DNA of 64,000 nt from Desulfovibrionales bacterium. GTDB lineage: Bacteria > Desulfobacterota > QYQD01. The stretch covers positions 248,001 to 312,000 of the forward strand of contig JAQURM010000002.1 of NCBI GenBank assembly GCA_028715605.1. Direction: 5' to 3'. Positions 53,344 through 60,617 of this stretch are shown one piece after another. The position numbers and the translations under genes are program-made. Every line of letters starts with the position of its first letter. Position 1 is the stretch's first letter. The notes beneath the pieces are model-generated. The model did not search any database. It saw nothing but the letters and a program-made list of their open reading frames with translations, and was not told the DNA's origin.

Positions 53344-54474
53344 ATGAATGATACAAAAGTCCATAACATAGATGAATATATTACAAAATCGAACAATCTT
53401 CTAAGCAGTGGTTTTTTCACCTATAGAGGCCAGTACTGTTCATCATGGTCTCTTGAACCTGGAATTATAAGGAAAATTAAAAATACATATAATGGAATTG
53501 GAGAAAGCGGTTTATTATTCAGACTTTCGGTTGATCATCTAATTGAGATATTAAAAAAAGCGAGATCTAATAAGTATTTTTCAGATGATATATGTGATTT
53601 AAATATCCTCGCTATTCTTCAGCATTATGGAGCCGCAACACCACTGCTTGATTTCTCAAATGATCCATTAGTGGCGTTATACTTTGCTTGCCAACCATGT
53701 AAAGATAAAGATGCCGAATCTGATGGTAACGTTTTTTGCATCAATTATTCTAGCCAAATCAGATCAAATTCTTCACCATTGCGACCTGTCAATGACCCAT
53801 CTCTTATAAACATAGAATCTGCTTTAAATGATACCAGTCGTTACATATGGTACTGGTCGCCCCCTAATGATCTTTGTAAAAGAAGCAAAAAACAGCAGTC
53901 GGTTTTTGTCTTTGGCTGGGGATTATATTGGAAATATGACACAAAGAAGCTTATTGATGAATTAAAGATATTAATCATTTCTGCCGAAAGCAAGAAAGGT
54001 ATTTTGAAAGATTTGAAAGAAAAATATGATATTTCAGAACAGACACTTTTCCCTGATATATATGGTTTTGCGCAATCGAACCGCTACGATAAAATAATTC
54101 AACATTACAGTGCAGAAGAATTCTATGATAAAGGCGAAGAACAATGGGGGGATGGCAGCCCCGAATGGGCAGCAGAATATTATAAAATGGCATACACTAC
54201 TAAAAAGCTTGAATGGATAGATGCAAGATGCAAATGTGCCCTTGCTTTAAGTTGGAATGGCGAACAAAATAAGGCTTTAAATGTTATTGATGAATCGATA
54301 AAGAAATTTGGTGAATTTTGGAAATATTACGCATGTAGAGCGATTATAATCTGGAAAATAGAACAAGATTGGAAAGATGATCTGAGAAGAGCCGAGGAAT
54401 TAGCTAATAATGCAAATGAAAGCTCTGAATTTAAAACTTTTGTAAATGACTACAGTGTATTGCCTTACGATTAA
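53344..54474 (+). CDS. FRG-domain protein with TPR-like C-terminus
   Basis: 376 aa. The FRG domain is visible in the first 200 residues: FFTYRGQY (Arg28-Gly29-Gln30) and LQHYGAATPLLDFSNDPLVALYFA (about 98-121). The C-terminal third has helix pairs (AEYYKMAYTTKKLEW, CKCALALSWNGEQNKAL) like TPRs. FRG domains are of unknown biochemical role and are often seen near phage-defence genes. The gene is far more AT-rich than its neighbours, lies between two strong terminators and right after a tRNA, and looks acquired. No ribosome site of the usual strength precedes it. No partner gene is seen. Confidence -1.
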   Translation: MNDTKVHNIDEYITKSNNLLSSGFFTYRGQYCSSWSLEPGIIRKIKNTYNGIGESGLLFRLSVDHLIEILKKARSNKYFSDDICDLNILAILQHYGAATPLLDFSNDPLVALYFACQPCKDKDAESDGNVFCINYSSQIRSNSSPLRPVNDPSLINIESALNDTSRYIWYWSPPNDLCKRSKKQQSVFVFGWGLYWKYDTKKLIDELKILIISAESKKGILKDLKEKYDISEQTLFPDIYGFAQSNRYDKIIQHYSAEEFYDKGEEQWGDGSPEWAAEYYKMAYTTKKLEWIDARCKCALALSWNGEQNKALNVIDESIKKFGEFWKYYACRAIIIWKIEQDWKDDLRRAEELANNANESSEFKTFVNDYSVLPYD

Positions 54475-54516
54475 GAAGGAAATAAGGGGCAATATAGGAT
54501 GCCCCCTAAATCCTAA

Positions 54517-54555
54517 TAAACAAGGGCTTGGGAAAGATTCCCAAGCCCTTGTTTA
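54517..54555. terminator. Bidirectional terminator between the FRG gene and the riboswitch-controlled gene
   Basis: Perfect stem AACAAGGGCTTGGGAA / TTCCCAAGCCCTTGTT with an AGA loop. A-runs and T-runs flank it on both sides, so it can end transcripts from both directions. Confidence -1.
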
Positions 54556-54576
54556 GGTATGGACCTTTAAAGTGTA

Positions 54577-54924
54577 TCATGCCATCTTGTCAAAGAAACT
54601 TTGTTTTTGGGCAGTAACCTGGGTTTTTCCATTTTGGTCATATTGTTCGTAAACTTTTTCCTCTTTACCAGTCGTGCTAATTTTCTGAGTATTAAATTTC
54701 AACCCGGCATCAGAATCAAATATCTTAGGGAAATCAGAACCGATCCCCTGCTCCATAATAGTAAGTTTCTCGTTGTTTATATAAATAGAGGATTCCGTCT
54801 GGTCTGGAGTGCTCGCCAGTTTTTGGCCAGTTACGTGAGCATATGGCTCCTTGCCATCTTCGGGCCTCCTGAATTGCCCGGGTTGCTGTTGCCGAATGTG
54901 AACGGTGGTCTCATTGATTTTCAT
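54577..54924 (-). CDS. Unknown 115-aa protein under sigma-28 and c-di-GMP riboswitch control
   Basis: I do not recognise a family. The protein is hydrophilic and has no signal peptide or membrane helix. The N-terminal part is polar (INETTVHIRQQQPGQFRRPE). The middle has ESSIYINNEKLTIMEQGIGSD, like short beta strands. The C-terminus is KEEKVYEQYDQNGKTQVTAQ and then SFFDKMA. GGTGA lies 6 nt before the ATG. The leader of about 200 nt has, in order, a sigma-28-like promoter, a GEMM c-di-GMP riboswitch and a terminator hairpin. That control points to a flagellar or surface-attachment role, such as an exported or regulatory late flagellar protein. This is inference from regulation only. Confidence -1.
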   Translation of the reverse strand: MKINETTVHIRQQQPGQFRRPEDGKEPYAHVTGQKLASTPDQTESSIYINNEKLTIMEQGIGSDFPKIFDSDAGLKFNTQKISTTGKEEKVYEQYDQNGKTQVTAQKQSFFDKMA

Positions 54925-54982
54925 GTCATTTCACCATTCATGAATAATGCGCTGCCAGGTTGTAACTAAGTGTCCGGGCATT

Positions 54983-55027
54983 GAAAACGAAAAGCCCGCT
55001 TCCAAAGGTGGGAAGCGGGCTTTTCAG
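54983..55027 (-). terminator. Riboswitch expression platform: intrinsic terminator
   Basis: Minus strand: stem GAAAAGCCCGCTTCC / GGAAGCGGGCTTTTC (54989-55025), 15 bp perfect, 7-nt loop, followed by GTTTTC. It begins 16 nt after the aptamer core ends and 60 nt before the start codon, so it is placed to be controlled by the aptamer. Confidence -1.
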
Positions 55028-55040
55028 TTATAAACATTCA

Positions 55041-55121
55041 CTTGGCAACCCCGCTGCCCTGTCCGCTCAAGCGGATTTAGGCCGGAAGCTTTGCGTCCCA
55101 ACCTTTCGGAAGATTTGCCCT
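55041..55121 (-). ncRNA. Cyclic di-GMP-I (GEMM) riboswitch aptamer
   Basis: Read on the minus strand, the class I landmarks occur in order: AGGGCAAA, a short stem closed by a GAAA tetraloop (CCGAAAGG), GGGACGCAAAGC, the receptor stretch TTCCGGCCTAAA, a P3 hairpin CCGC-TTGA-GCGG, and GCAGCGGGGTTGCC. This matches the Vibrio Vc2-type aptamer layout from memory. It binds c-di-GMP; whether binding turns the gene on or off cannot be told without folding the terminator alternatives. Confidence -1.
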
Positions 55122-55131
55122 TCGATAATAT

Positions 55132-55159
55132 ATATCGGCATACTGACAAAAAAACTTGA
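55132..55159 (-). promoter_or_regulatory. Sigma-28 type promoter of the riboswitch transcript
   Basis: Minus strand TCAAGTTT - 12 nt - GCCGATAT: seven of eight bases fit FliA at each box. Transcription would begin close to 55125, just before the aptamer. Rest of 55122-55255: no gene seen. Confidence -1.
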
Positions 55160-55255
55160 AAAATTATCAGGATAACGGCAACTACAAGGTCAAGAGCTTT
55201 TCGTGCTGTGTGGGAAATAACGGGACGCCTTGAATATTCTTACGGCTTTGAGCTT

Positions 55256-56017
55256 CTACTTTCCGATACGCCCCAGAAGGCGTAACAGGCCATCCAGGAT
55301 CACAATGGGATGCGGCGGGCAACCGGGAATGTACAGATCGACAGGAAGGATACCTTCCACACCGTCATGCACTTCTTTGTGTCCGGCATAGGGTCCGCCC
55401 GCAATGGCGCAGGCGCCCACGGCAATGACAATTTTCGGTGCAGGAACCGCTTCATAGGTTTTTATTAAAGCCGGCTTCATATTCTCCGTCACCGGGCCGG
55501 TCACGAGGATTCCATCTGCATGGCGTGGTGAGGCGACAAACTGAATACCGAAACGACCAAGGTCGAAGACAACGGTAGTGAGCACATTCGTGTCCGCCTC
55601 GCAGGCATTGCATCCGCCGGCGCTTACCTGCCTCAGCCGCAGCGCCCGGCCAAGCAGACGTTTCATTCGGGCATCAAGGGACCGGGCAGTCCCCGTACCT
55701 GTACCCGGTAGAACCATGTCTTGCCGCCGTCTGGCAGCCATGCGGTATTCCCGGGAAAAACGGATCGCATTCACGGGACATGCAGTTTCACATTCCCCGC
55801 AAAAGAGACATCGCCCGAGATCGAGATGCAGACCATCTGCTGATACCTTTACCGCGCTCGTGGGGCAGACTTCCGCGCAGACCCGGCACTGTCCGGGGCA
55901 CCGCGCTGTATCCACTACCGGGCATCCCCGGTAACGGTCCGGCAATATCGGTTCTTTCGCGGGGAAGGGAATCGTGCCGTATCCCAGCTTACATCGCGCA
56001 ACTAGCTCCTTGAGCAT
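55256..56017 (-). CDS. HyfI/NuoB-like small subunit fused to a 2[4Fe-4S] ferredoxin (Ehr-type complex)
   Basis: 253 aa. The N-terminal half has two ferredoxin motifs, CPGQCRVCAEVCP (about 40-52) and CLFCGECETACP (about 70-81). The C-terminal half is NuoB-like with all four Cys for the proximal cluster: GGCNACE (two), VGACAIAGG and IPGCPPHP. It would pass electrons in a membrane complex. In Hyf/Hyc these are two separate subunits (HyfH and HyfI), so this is a fusion. It is the last gene in the operon, 13 bp after the large subunit. The iron-sulfur wire is intact although the NiFe site next door is lost. Confidence -1.
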   Translation of the reverse strand: MLKELVARCKLGYGTIPFPAKEPILPDRYRGCPVVDTARCPGQCRVCAEVCPTSAVKVSADGLHLDLGRCLFCGECETACPVNAIRFSREYRMAARRRQDMVLPGTGTGTARSLDARMKRLLGRALRLRQVSAGGCNACEADTNVLTTVVFDLGRFGIQFVASPRHADGILVTGPVTENMKPALIKTYEAVPAPKIVIAVGACAIAGGPYAGHKEVHDGVEGILPVDLYIPGCPPHPIVILDGLLRLLGRIGK

Positions 56018-56030
56018 TCCATCTCCCGAT

Positions 56031-57554
56031 TCACAGGTCGTGTCCGCAATACGACAAATTGAAGCTCTTGTTGCAGAGCGGAAAATCCGAGATCTGCTGG
56101 TCGCGCAAGGCCATGGCCAGTCCCATCCAGTTGTGAAAGGACGGGTCCACCACCTTGTAATGGGCGAAGCGCCCCTCGACGTCCGTCACCGCCACGTGGC
56201 AGATTTCCCCGCGCCAGCCCTCTGTCAGGGAAACCACGAGCCGCTCAGGCGGCAGTTCCCCGGTCGCAGCCCGTATGGGTCCGCCCGGGAGCATCTCCAT
56301 CTGTTTCTGAATGAAGGCCACGGAACGCTGGATTTCCAGCCACCTTACGTATGCGCGCGCAAAGACATCGCCAGTTTCCCCTAGCGCAATCGGAATATGG
56401 CTTAGGGCATAGATTCCTGACGGGAACTCGTAGCGGACATCCCGTTCCAGGCCGCAGGCGCGTGCAGCCGGCCCCACCAGTCCCAGGTCTTCACAGGTCT
56501 GGCGCAGCACCCTTCCCGTCTTCTCAAATCGTCCCACGACGGACGGCGTCTTCCAGAGGAGATCTACGGCCGTGGTCACATTATTGTAAATCCGCCCTAT
56601 TTTCTCCAGCAAGAGTTTGGCCTGATCGGCGTCCAAATCAAAAACCACACCGCCCGGCCGCACCAGCCCTCGTCCGAAACGATTCCCGCAAAGGAGCGCA
56701 GTCAGGTTTAGAAAGTCGCCGCGCAGACGGCCGCAATGAGCTGCCGTAGGCAAATATCCCACGTCGCCGGCCAGCGCGCCAAGATCTCCGGTATGATTGG
56801 CGAGTCTCTCAATCTCGAGCGCCACGGCGCGCAAGGCGTAAGCCCGAGCCGGCACTATACAGCCCTGCAAAGCCTCTATGGCCTGGCAATATGCGGTCAT
56901 ATGGCCTACGGACGTATCACCGGCCAAGGTTTCCATATAGTGAGCGCTGCGCGAGGTCGGTCCGCCGAGCATGGCCCGTTCGACTCCGCGGTGCTGATAT
57001 CCAAGTGATATTTCCAGATGATAAACGTTTTCTCCGTGGCATTGAAAACGGAAATGACCGGGTTCAATTATCCCGGCGTGTACCGGACCTACCGCAACGT
57101 CATGGACCTCTTCGCCGGCAACCTGGAAAAAGTCGGTCACCGAGGGCTGAATGGCCTCAGTGGCGGAACGCGCCCAGGCGTCGTAACCCGGGCGGTAGGA
57201 ATAGTGGAACCGTATGGGCTTCAGCCAGGGGTGTCCCAAAGGCCGCACTCCCCATTGTTCGGCCATCTCCCGTTCGAACCAGTGGGCCTGCGGACAGTCA
57301 ACGGTAAGCGACGGATAGCAATCGGAGACTTCGGTCTCGACAATAAAGAGCGCTCCTTCGCGGCTCCGGGCCAGTACGGCCAGAAGGCGAAGCGTGTTCG
57401 GCCCATGCGGCCTCCCAAAAAGGGCAGCAAGGCGTGCGCCGTCGGCCACACTGCGAACCACGGTTTCTCTAAATTCAGCGGTGGAAACGAGCGGTATATC
57501 GCGGAGACCCACCGGGCAGCTATTATAGGCGCGAAGAAAGCGCTTTGATTCCAT
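56031..57554 (-). CDS. HyfG/HycE-like large subunit lacking NiFe ligands (Ehr-type)
   Basis: 507 aa: an N-terminal NuoC-like part (about 20-150, with YPSLTVDCPQAHWFEREMAE) fused to a NuoD/HycE-like part starting at VGPVHAGIIEPGHFRF. In real group 4 hydrogenases the NiFe centre is held by CxxC near ERxCGIC and by DPCxxC at the C-terminus. Here they read METLAGDTSVGH and VVDPSFHNW, with no Cys at those places. The ending FPLCNKSFNLSYCGHDL is typical. It is thus a complex I/hydrogenase relative without a metal site, as described for Ehr complexes. Its substrate is unknown. Confidence -1.
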   Translation of the reverse strand: MESKRFLRAYNSCPVGLRDIPLVSTAEFRETVVRSVADGARLAALFGRPHGPNTLRLLAVLARSREGALFIVETEVSDCYPSLTVDCPQAHWFEREMAEQWGVRPLGHPWLKPIRFHYSYRPGYDAWARSATEAIQPSVTDFFQVAGEEVHDVAVGPVHAGIIEPGHFRFQCHGENVYHLEISLGYQHRGVERAMLGGPTSRSAHYMETLAGDTSVGHMTAYCQAIEALQGCIVPARAYALRAVALEIERLANHTGDLGALAGDVGYLPTAAHCGRLRGDFLNLTALLCGNRFGRGLVRPGGVVFDLDADQAKLLLEKIGRIYNNVTTAVDLLWKTPSVVGRFEKTGRVLRQTCEDLGLVGPAARACGLERDVRYEFPSGIYALSHIPIALGETGDVFARAYVRWLEIQRSVAFIQKQMEMLPGGPIRAATGELPPERLVVSLTEGWRGEICHVAVTDVEGRFAHYKVVDPSFHNWMGLAMALRDQQISDFPLCNKSFNLSYCGHDL

Positions 57555-57556
57555 CT

Positions 57557-59029
57557 TTAAGATCCTCCAAGCATTATGGCCGCCTCATGCAGGGTGCGGC
57601 CCAAAAAAGGCGGCAAATACAGACCCAGCATCAGGACAAACGCCCCGAGCGCTGCCGCAGGCACAAGCGCCAGCAGCGGTTCCGCGCGGGATGGTCCCTG
57701 ATCTTCAGGGGCCTTACCCTGGGCCATACGGATCACAATAGCAGCCATTCCGGCAAAGATGGTAGAAAGGAGCAATAGATAGGTTACGGCCACAGCGGTG
57801 TATCCCTTGTCGAATGCTGCTTTGAGGATAATGAATTCACTTACAAAAGTACCGAAGGGAGGCGCGCCCGTAATGGACAGAAATCCGGCGACCCACAGTA
57901 CGCCTGATGCCGGTACGAGTTGCAGGATGCCCCGGACCCGTGCGGTAGATTTTGTTGCGTACACTGTCAGCAGATTTCCGGCTACGAGAAAGAGCATCCC
58001 TTTAGTCAGGGAGTGATTGACGGCGTGAAAGACGGCGCCGAAGATTCCGTCCCCGCCCAAGCCCACTCCCAGGGAGAGGATGCCCATATGTTCTACACTG
58101 GAGTAGGCCAGCATTCGTTTAAAATCCGTCTGGGCAATGATGAACACGGCGGCAACGGCCATGGACACGAGGCCGAAGGCAATAAACGCCTCCCGGCCAA
58201 AGGCCTCGATACCGGCTGCGCTGCACACCTGCTGGATGCGCAGGATGCCCAGGAATGCGCAGTTGAGGAGTGCTCCGGAGAGAAGCGCCGAAACAAGCGA
58301 TGGGGATTCACTGTGTGCGTCGGGCAGCCAGGTATGCATGGGGGCAAGTCCCATCTTGGTCCCATACCCGATCAGAAGCAGTACGAACGCGGCTTTCAAC
58401 CAGGGCACGTTCAGCTTGCCGGCCTGCGCCATGAGATCGGCCACAACGAGCGGTATGGGACCGCTACCGGGAGCCGATGCGGCTACGGTAAGGAAAAAAT
58501 TGCCAAGCAGGGCCAGAGCGATCCCGACCGAGCAGAGCAATAGGTACTTCCAGGTGGCCTCGAGAGAGCGGTCGTGCCGGTGGAAATATATCAGGGGGGC
58601 GCTGGCCAGGGTCGTAGCCTCGACCGCCACCCAGAGGAGCCCGAAATGCTGGCTTATGGTCACGAGCGTCATGGTGGCCAGAAAGAAGAGGAGGCACCCG
58701 GTGAATACCGCCTCCGGGGCATTGGTAAAGAGCACGCCCTCTTCAAAGTCTTTCCGCTCGCCGTGGGGTTCACGCTTCAGGTACCCCAGCGCGTAGAGAG
58801 CGGAGGCCAGAAAAAGCACACTGGTAATGCTCAAGAAGACGAGGCCGCCCGCATCTACGGCCAGCCACCCGCCCAGGGCTGGAGCCGGTCTTTTCATCCA
58901 TGAGGCCGCGGTCATCGCCAGATGCGCCAGAGCCGTGGCAACAAGCAAGGCGCGCCGCAAGGCATCGTAGCGGATGACAAAGCAGGCAAGGGCTGCGGCG
59001 GCGGGAATAAGGACGAGAGCAAGCGTCAT
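57557..59029 (-). CDS. HyfF-like antiporter-type membrane subunit
   Basis: 490 aa with about 13-14 hydrophobic segments. Ion-pump (NuoL/M/N-type) features: a conserved central part with LLLIGYGTKMGLAPMHTWLPDAHSE (about 215-238, with Lys and His), an ALLSGALLNCAFLGIL helix, RMLAYSSVEHMGILSLG and HAVNHSLTKGMLFLVAGN. It presumably conducts H+ or Na+. ATGA overlap with the HyfE gene; 2-bp gap to the next gene. GC-rich. Confidence -1.
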   Translation of the reverse strand: MTLALVLIPAAAALACFVIRYDALRRALLVATALAHLAMTAASWMKRPAPALGGWLAVDAGGLVFLSITSVLFLASALYALGYLKREPHGERKDFEEGVLFTNAPEAVFTGCLLFFLATMTLVTISQHFGLLWVAVEATTLASAPLIYFHRHDRSLEATWKYLLLCSVGIALALLGNFFLTVAASAPGSGPIPLVVADLMAQAGKLNVPWLKAAFVLLLIGYGTKMGLAPMHTWLPDAHSESPSLVSALLSGALLNCAFLGILRIQQVCSAAGIEAFGREAFIAFGLVSMAVAAVFIIAQTDFKRMLAYSSVEHMGILSLGVGLGGDGIFGAVFHAVNHSLTKGMLFLVAGNLLTVYATKSTARVRGILQLVPASGVLWVAGFLSITGAPPFGTFVSEFIILKAAFDKGYTAVAVTYLLLLSTIFAGMAAIVIRMAQGKAPEDQGPSRAEPLLALVPAAALGAFVLMLGLYLPPFLGRTLHEAAIMLGGS

Positions 59030-59703
59030 GGGTTGGATTCCTCAGTTTCGCCCTGGTTCCAGTCGCTGAGACGAGCGAGCCTGTGGGTATCGATGTGGTC
59101 GAACTCGCGGCTTATGTGGAAGATCATGATTCCCATAATGAAGACGGCTACGAAGACGTCGAGCAGGACACCCATTTCCACCAGCCACGGCTGTTCGGAC
59201 GAGATCGTGGTTCCGAAGGCATAGACACCGTTCTCCAGCACGAGATAACCCAGGACCTGGGTGAGCGCTTTCTTGCGGGTCACGATAAGGAAGAATCCCA
59301 CAAGGATGGTGAAAAAGGCGATGGCCACCATGAGCCGCAAGTCCGCTGAAACAGGCAGCGCCAGACGCGATCTCATGCAGAGGACGACGGCGAGGGCCAC
59401 GACCCCGAAAATGATGGACAATACATACCCCACAAAGGGCTCGGTCTCGCGCCGGACGTCCGCAGCCCTCAATGCCTTAAAGAGCAGCCACGGGAAGACC
59501 ACACCTTTAAGGGCCAGAGCGCTTGTGGCGAGCACTATGGCATGAACGCTCCACTCCGCAGAGCCAAACAGAATGGGCAGAAGGCCCAGGGCTATTCCCT
59601 GGACCGCCACAACCTTGATACAAAAACCGAGCTGGCTCGATCCAAGCAGCGCCAGGTTGCTCAGGATCAGAAGCAGAGTAATGGTGTCAAACCAGGTATT
59701 CAT
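59026..59703 (-). CDS. HyfE-like membrane subunit
   Basis: 225 aa from ATG 59703; the longer frame to 59799 overlaps the upstream gene and is not used. Five to seven hydrophobic helices: an N-terminal one at 8-24, AIVLATSALALKGVVFPWLLF, FVGYVLSIIFGVVALAVVLC, LMVAIAFFTILVGFFLIVTRKKALTQVLGY and MGVLLDVFVAVFIMGIMIF. HyfE resembles NuoK fused to extra helices. The terminal LVLENGVYAFG is NuoK-like. It lies 2 bp after the HyfC-like gene. Confidence -1.
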   Translation of the reverse strand: MNTWFDTITLLLILSNLALLGSSQLGFCIKVVAVQGIALGLLPILFGSAEWSVHAIVLATSALALKGVVFPWLLFKALRAADVRRETEPFVGYVLSIIFGVVALAVVLCMRSRLALPVSADLRLMVAIAFFTILVGFFLIVTRKKALTQVLGYLVLENGVYAFGTTISSEQPWLVEMGVLLDVFVAVFIMGIMIFHISREFDHIDTHRLARLSDWNQGETEESNP

Positions 59704-59705
59704 CC

Positions 59706-60617
59706 TTACCTCAGAGCCAGCATCAGAGCCAGGGTGGAGAATGCGCCCGCCCCCACCAGGAGCTGCGGCACGCGGACCAGGCGCAGGCGCGCCATACACG
59801 ATTCCACAATCCCTACCAGCACGGCGACGGCCATAATCCCGACAAGGACGGCCGCCCCGTCAAGCCAGGGATTGCCCGTCCGGACCGGCACCACCACCCC
59901 CACCAGGAGAGCGCTCAGCACCCAGAGCTTGAGGGCCGCTCCGTAGAGAATAAAAGCGAAATCCGGACCGCTGTGGTCTAAGACCATGACCTCGTGGATC
60001 ATGGTCAGTTCCAGGTGCGTGTTCGGGTCATCCACCGGGATACGGGCGTTTTCCGCCAGGAGGACAATAAACAGGGCCACAGCCAGAAGCAGCAGGATGA
60101 TGCCGGACCGCGTCCAGACCTCGCCCGTCAGGGCGAAAATCATGCCCGAGAGGGAAAGGCTCTTCGTTTCCCGCGCCAGCACTGCCAATCCCAGCAAGAG
60201 GGCCGGTTCCGCCAGAGCGGAAAAGAACACCTCGCGGCTGGCACCCATGCCCTCGAAGCTGGAACCGGTGTCCAGGGCCGCAACGACCGTGAGAAAACGC
60301 ATCAAGCCTAGGAGATACGCGAACAAGATCAGGTCCCCCGCAAAGGACACGGGCGCGCCTATGCCGCCCAGAGGCACCAAACCCGCTGCCGCCGATACCG
60401 CCGCCAGTCCGGCCACGGGGCCGCAGACAAAGACCCAGGTGGTGGTGCGACTGTAGACTGCACCTTTCTGCAGGAGCTTCCAGCAATCAAAATAGGCCTG
60501 CACGAGGGGCGCCCCCCGGCGTCCGGCAAAGAACGCCTTGGTCCGGTTTATGATGCCGAGGAGCAAGGGGGACAGCAAAAGGGCCAGGAACCAGGAGACA
60601 TATCCGGCAGTGTTCAT
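59706..60617 (-). CDS. HyfC/HycD-like (NuoH family) membrane subunit
   Basis: 303 aa from ATG 60617, overlapping the HyfB stop (ATGA); the frame goes on to 61208, but that part is a shadow of the HyfB gene. NuoH-type motifs: INRTKAFFAGRRGAPLVQAY (23-42), a quinone-cavity-like loop ENARIPVDDPNTHLELTMIHE (Glu-rich, about 205-225) and about eight helices. It joins the soluble arm to the ion-pumping subunits. Confidence -1.
   Translation of the reverse strand: MNTAGYVSWFLALLLSPLLLGIINRTKAFFAGRRGAPLVQAYFDCWKLLQKGAVYSRTTTWVFVCGPVAGLAAVSAAAGLVPLGGIGAPVSFAGDLILFAYLLGLMRFLTVVAALDTGSSFEGMGASREVFFSALAEPALLLGLAVLARETKSLSLSGMIFALTGEVWTRSGIILLLLAVALFIVLLAENARIPVDDPNTHLELTMIHEVMVLDHSGPDFAFILYGAALKLWVLSALLVGVVVPVRTGNPWLDGAAVLVGIMAVAVLVGIVESCMARLRLVRVPQLLVGAGAFSTLALMLALR

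Noticed and set aside
55256-57554. A functional NiFe-hydrogenase
   Set aside because: Both cysteine motifs for the NiFe centre are absent in the large subunit, and no hyp maturation genes are in the window.
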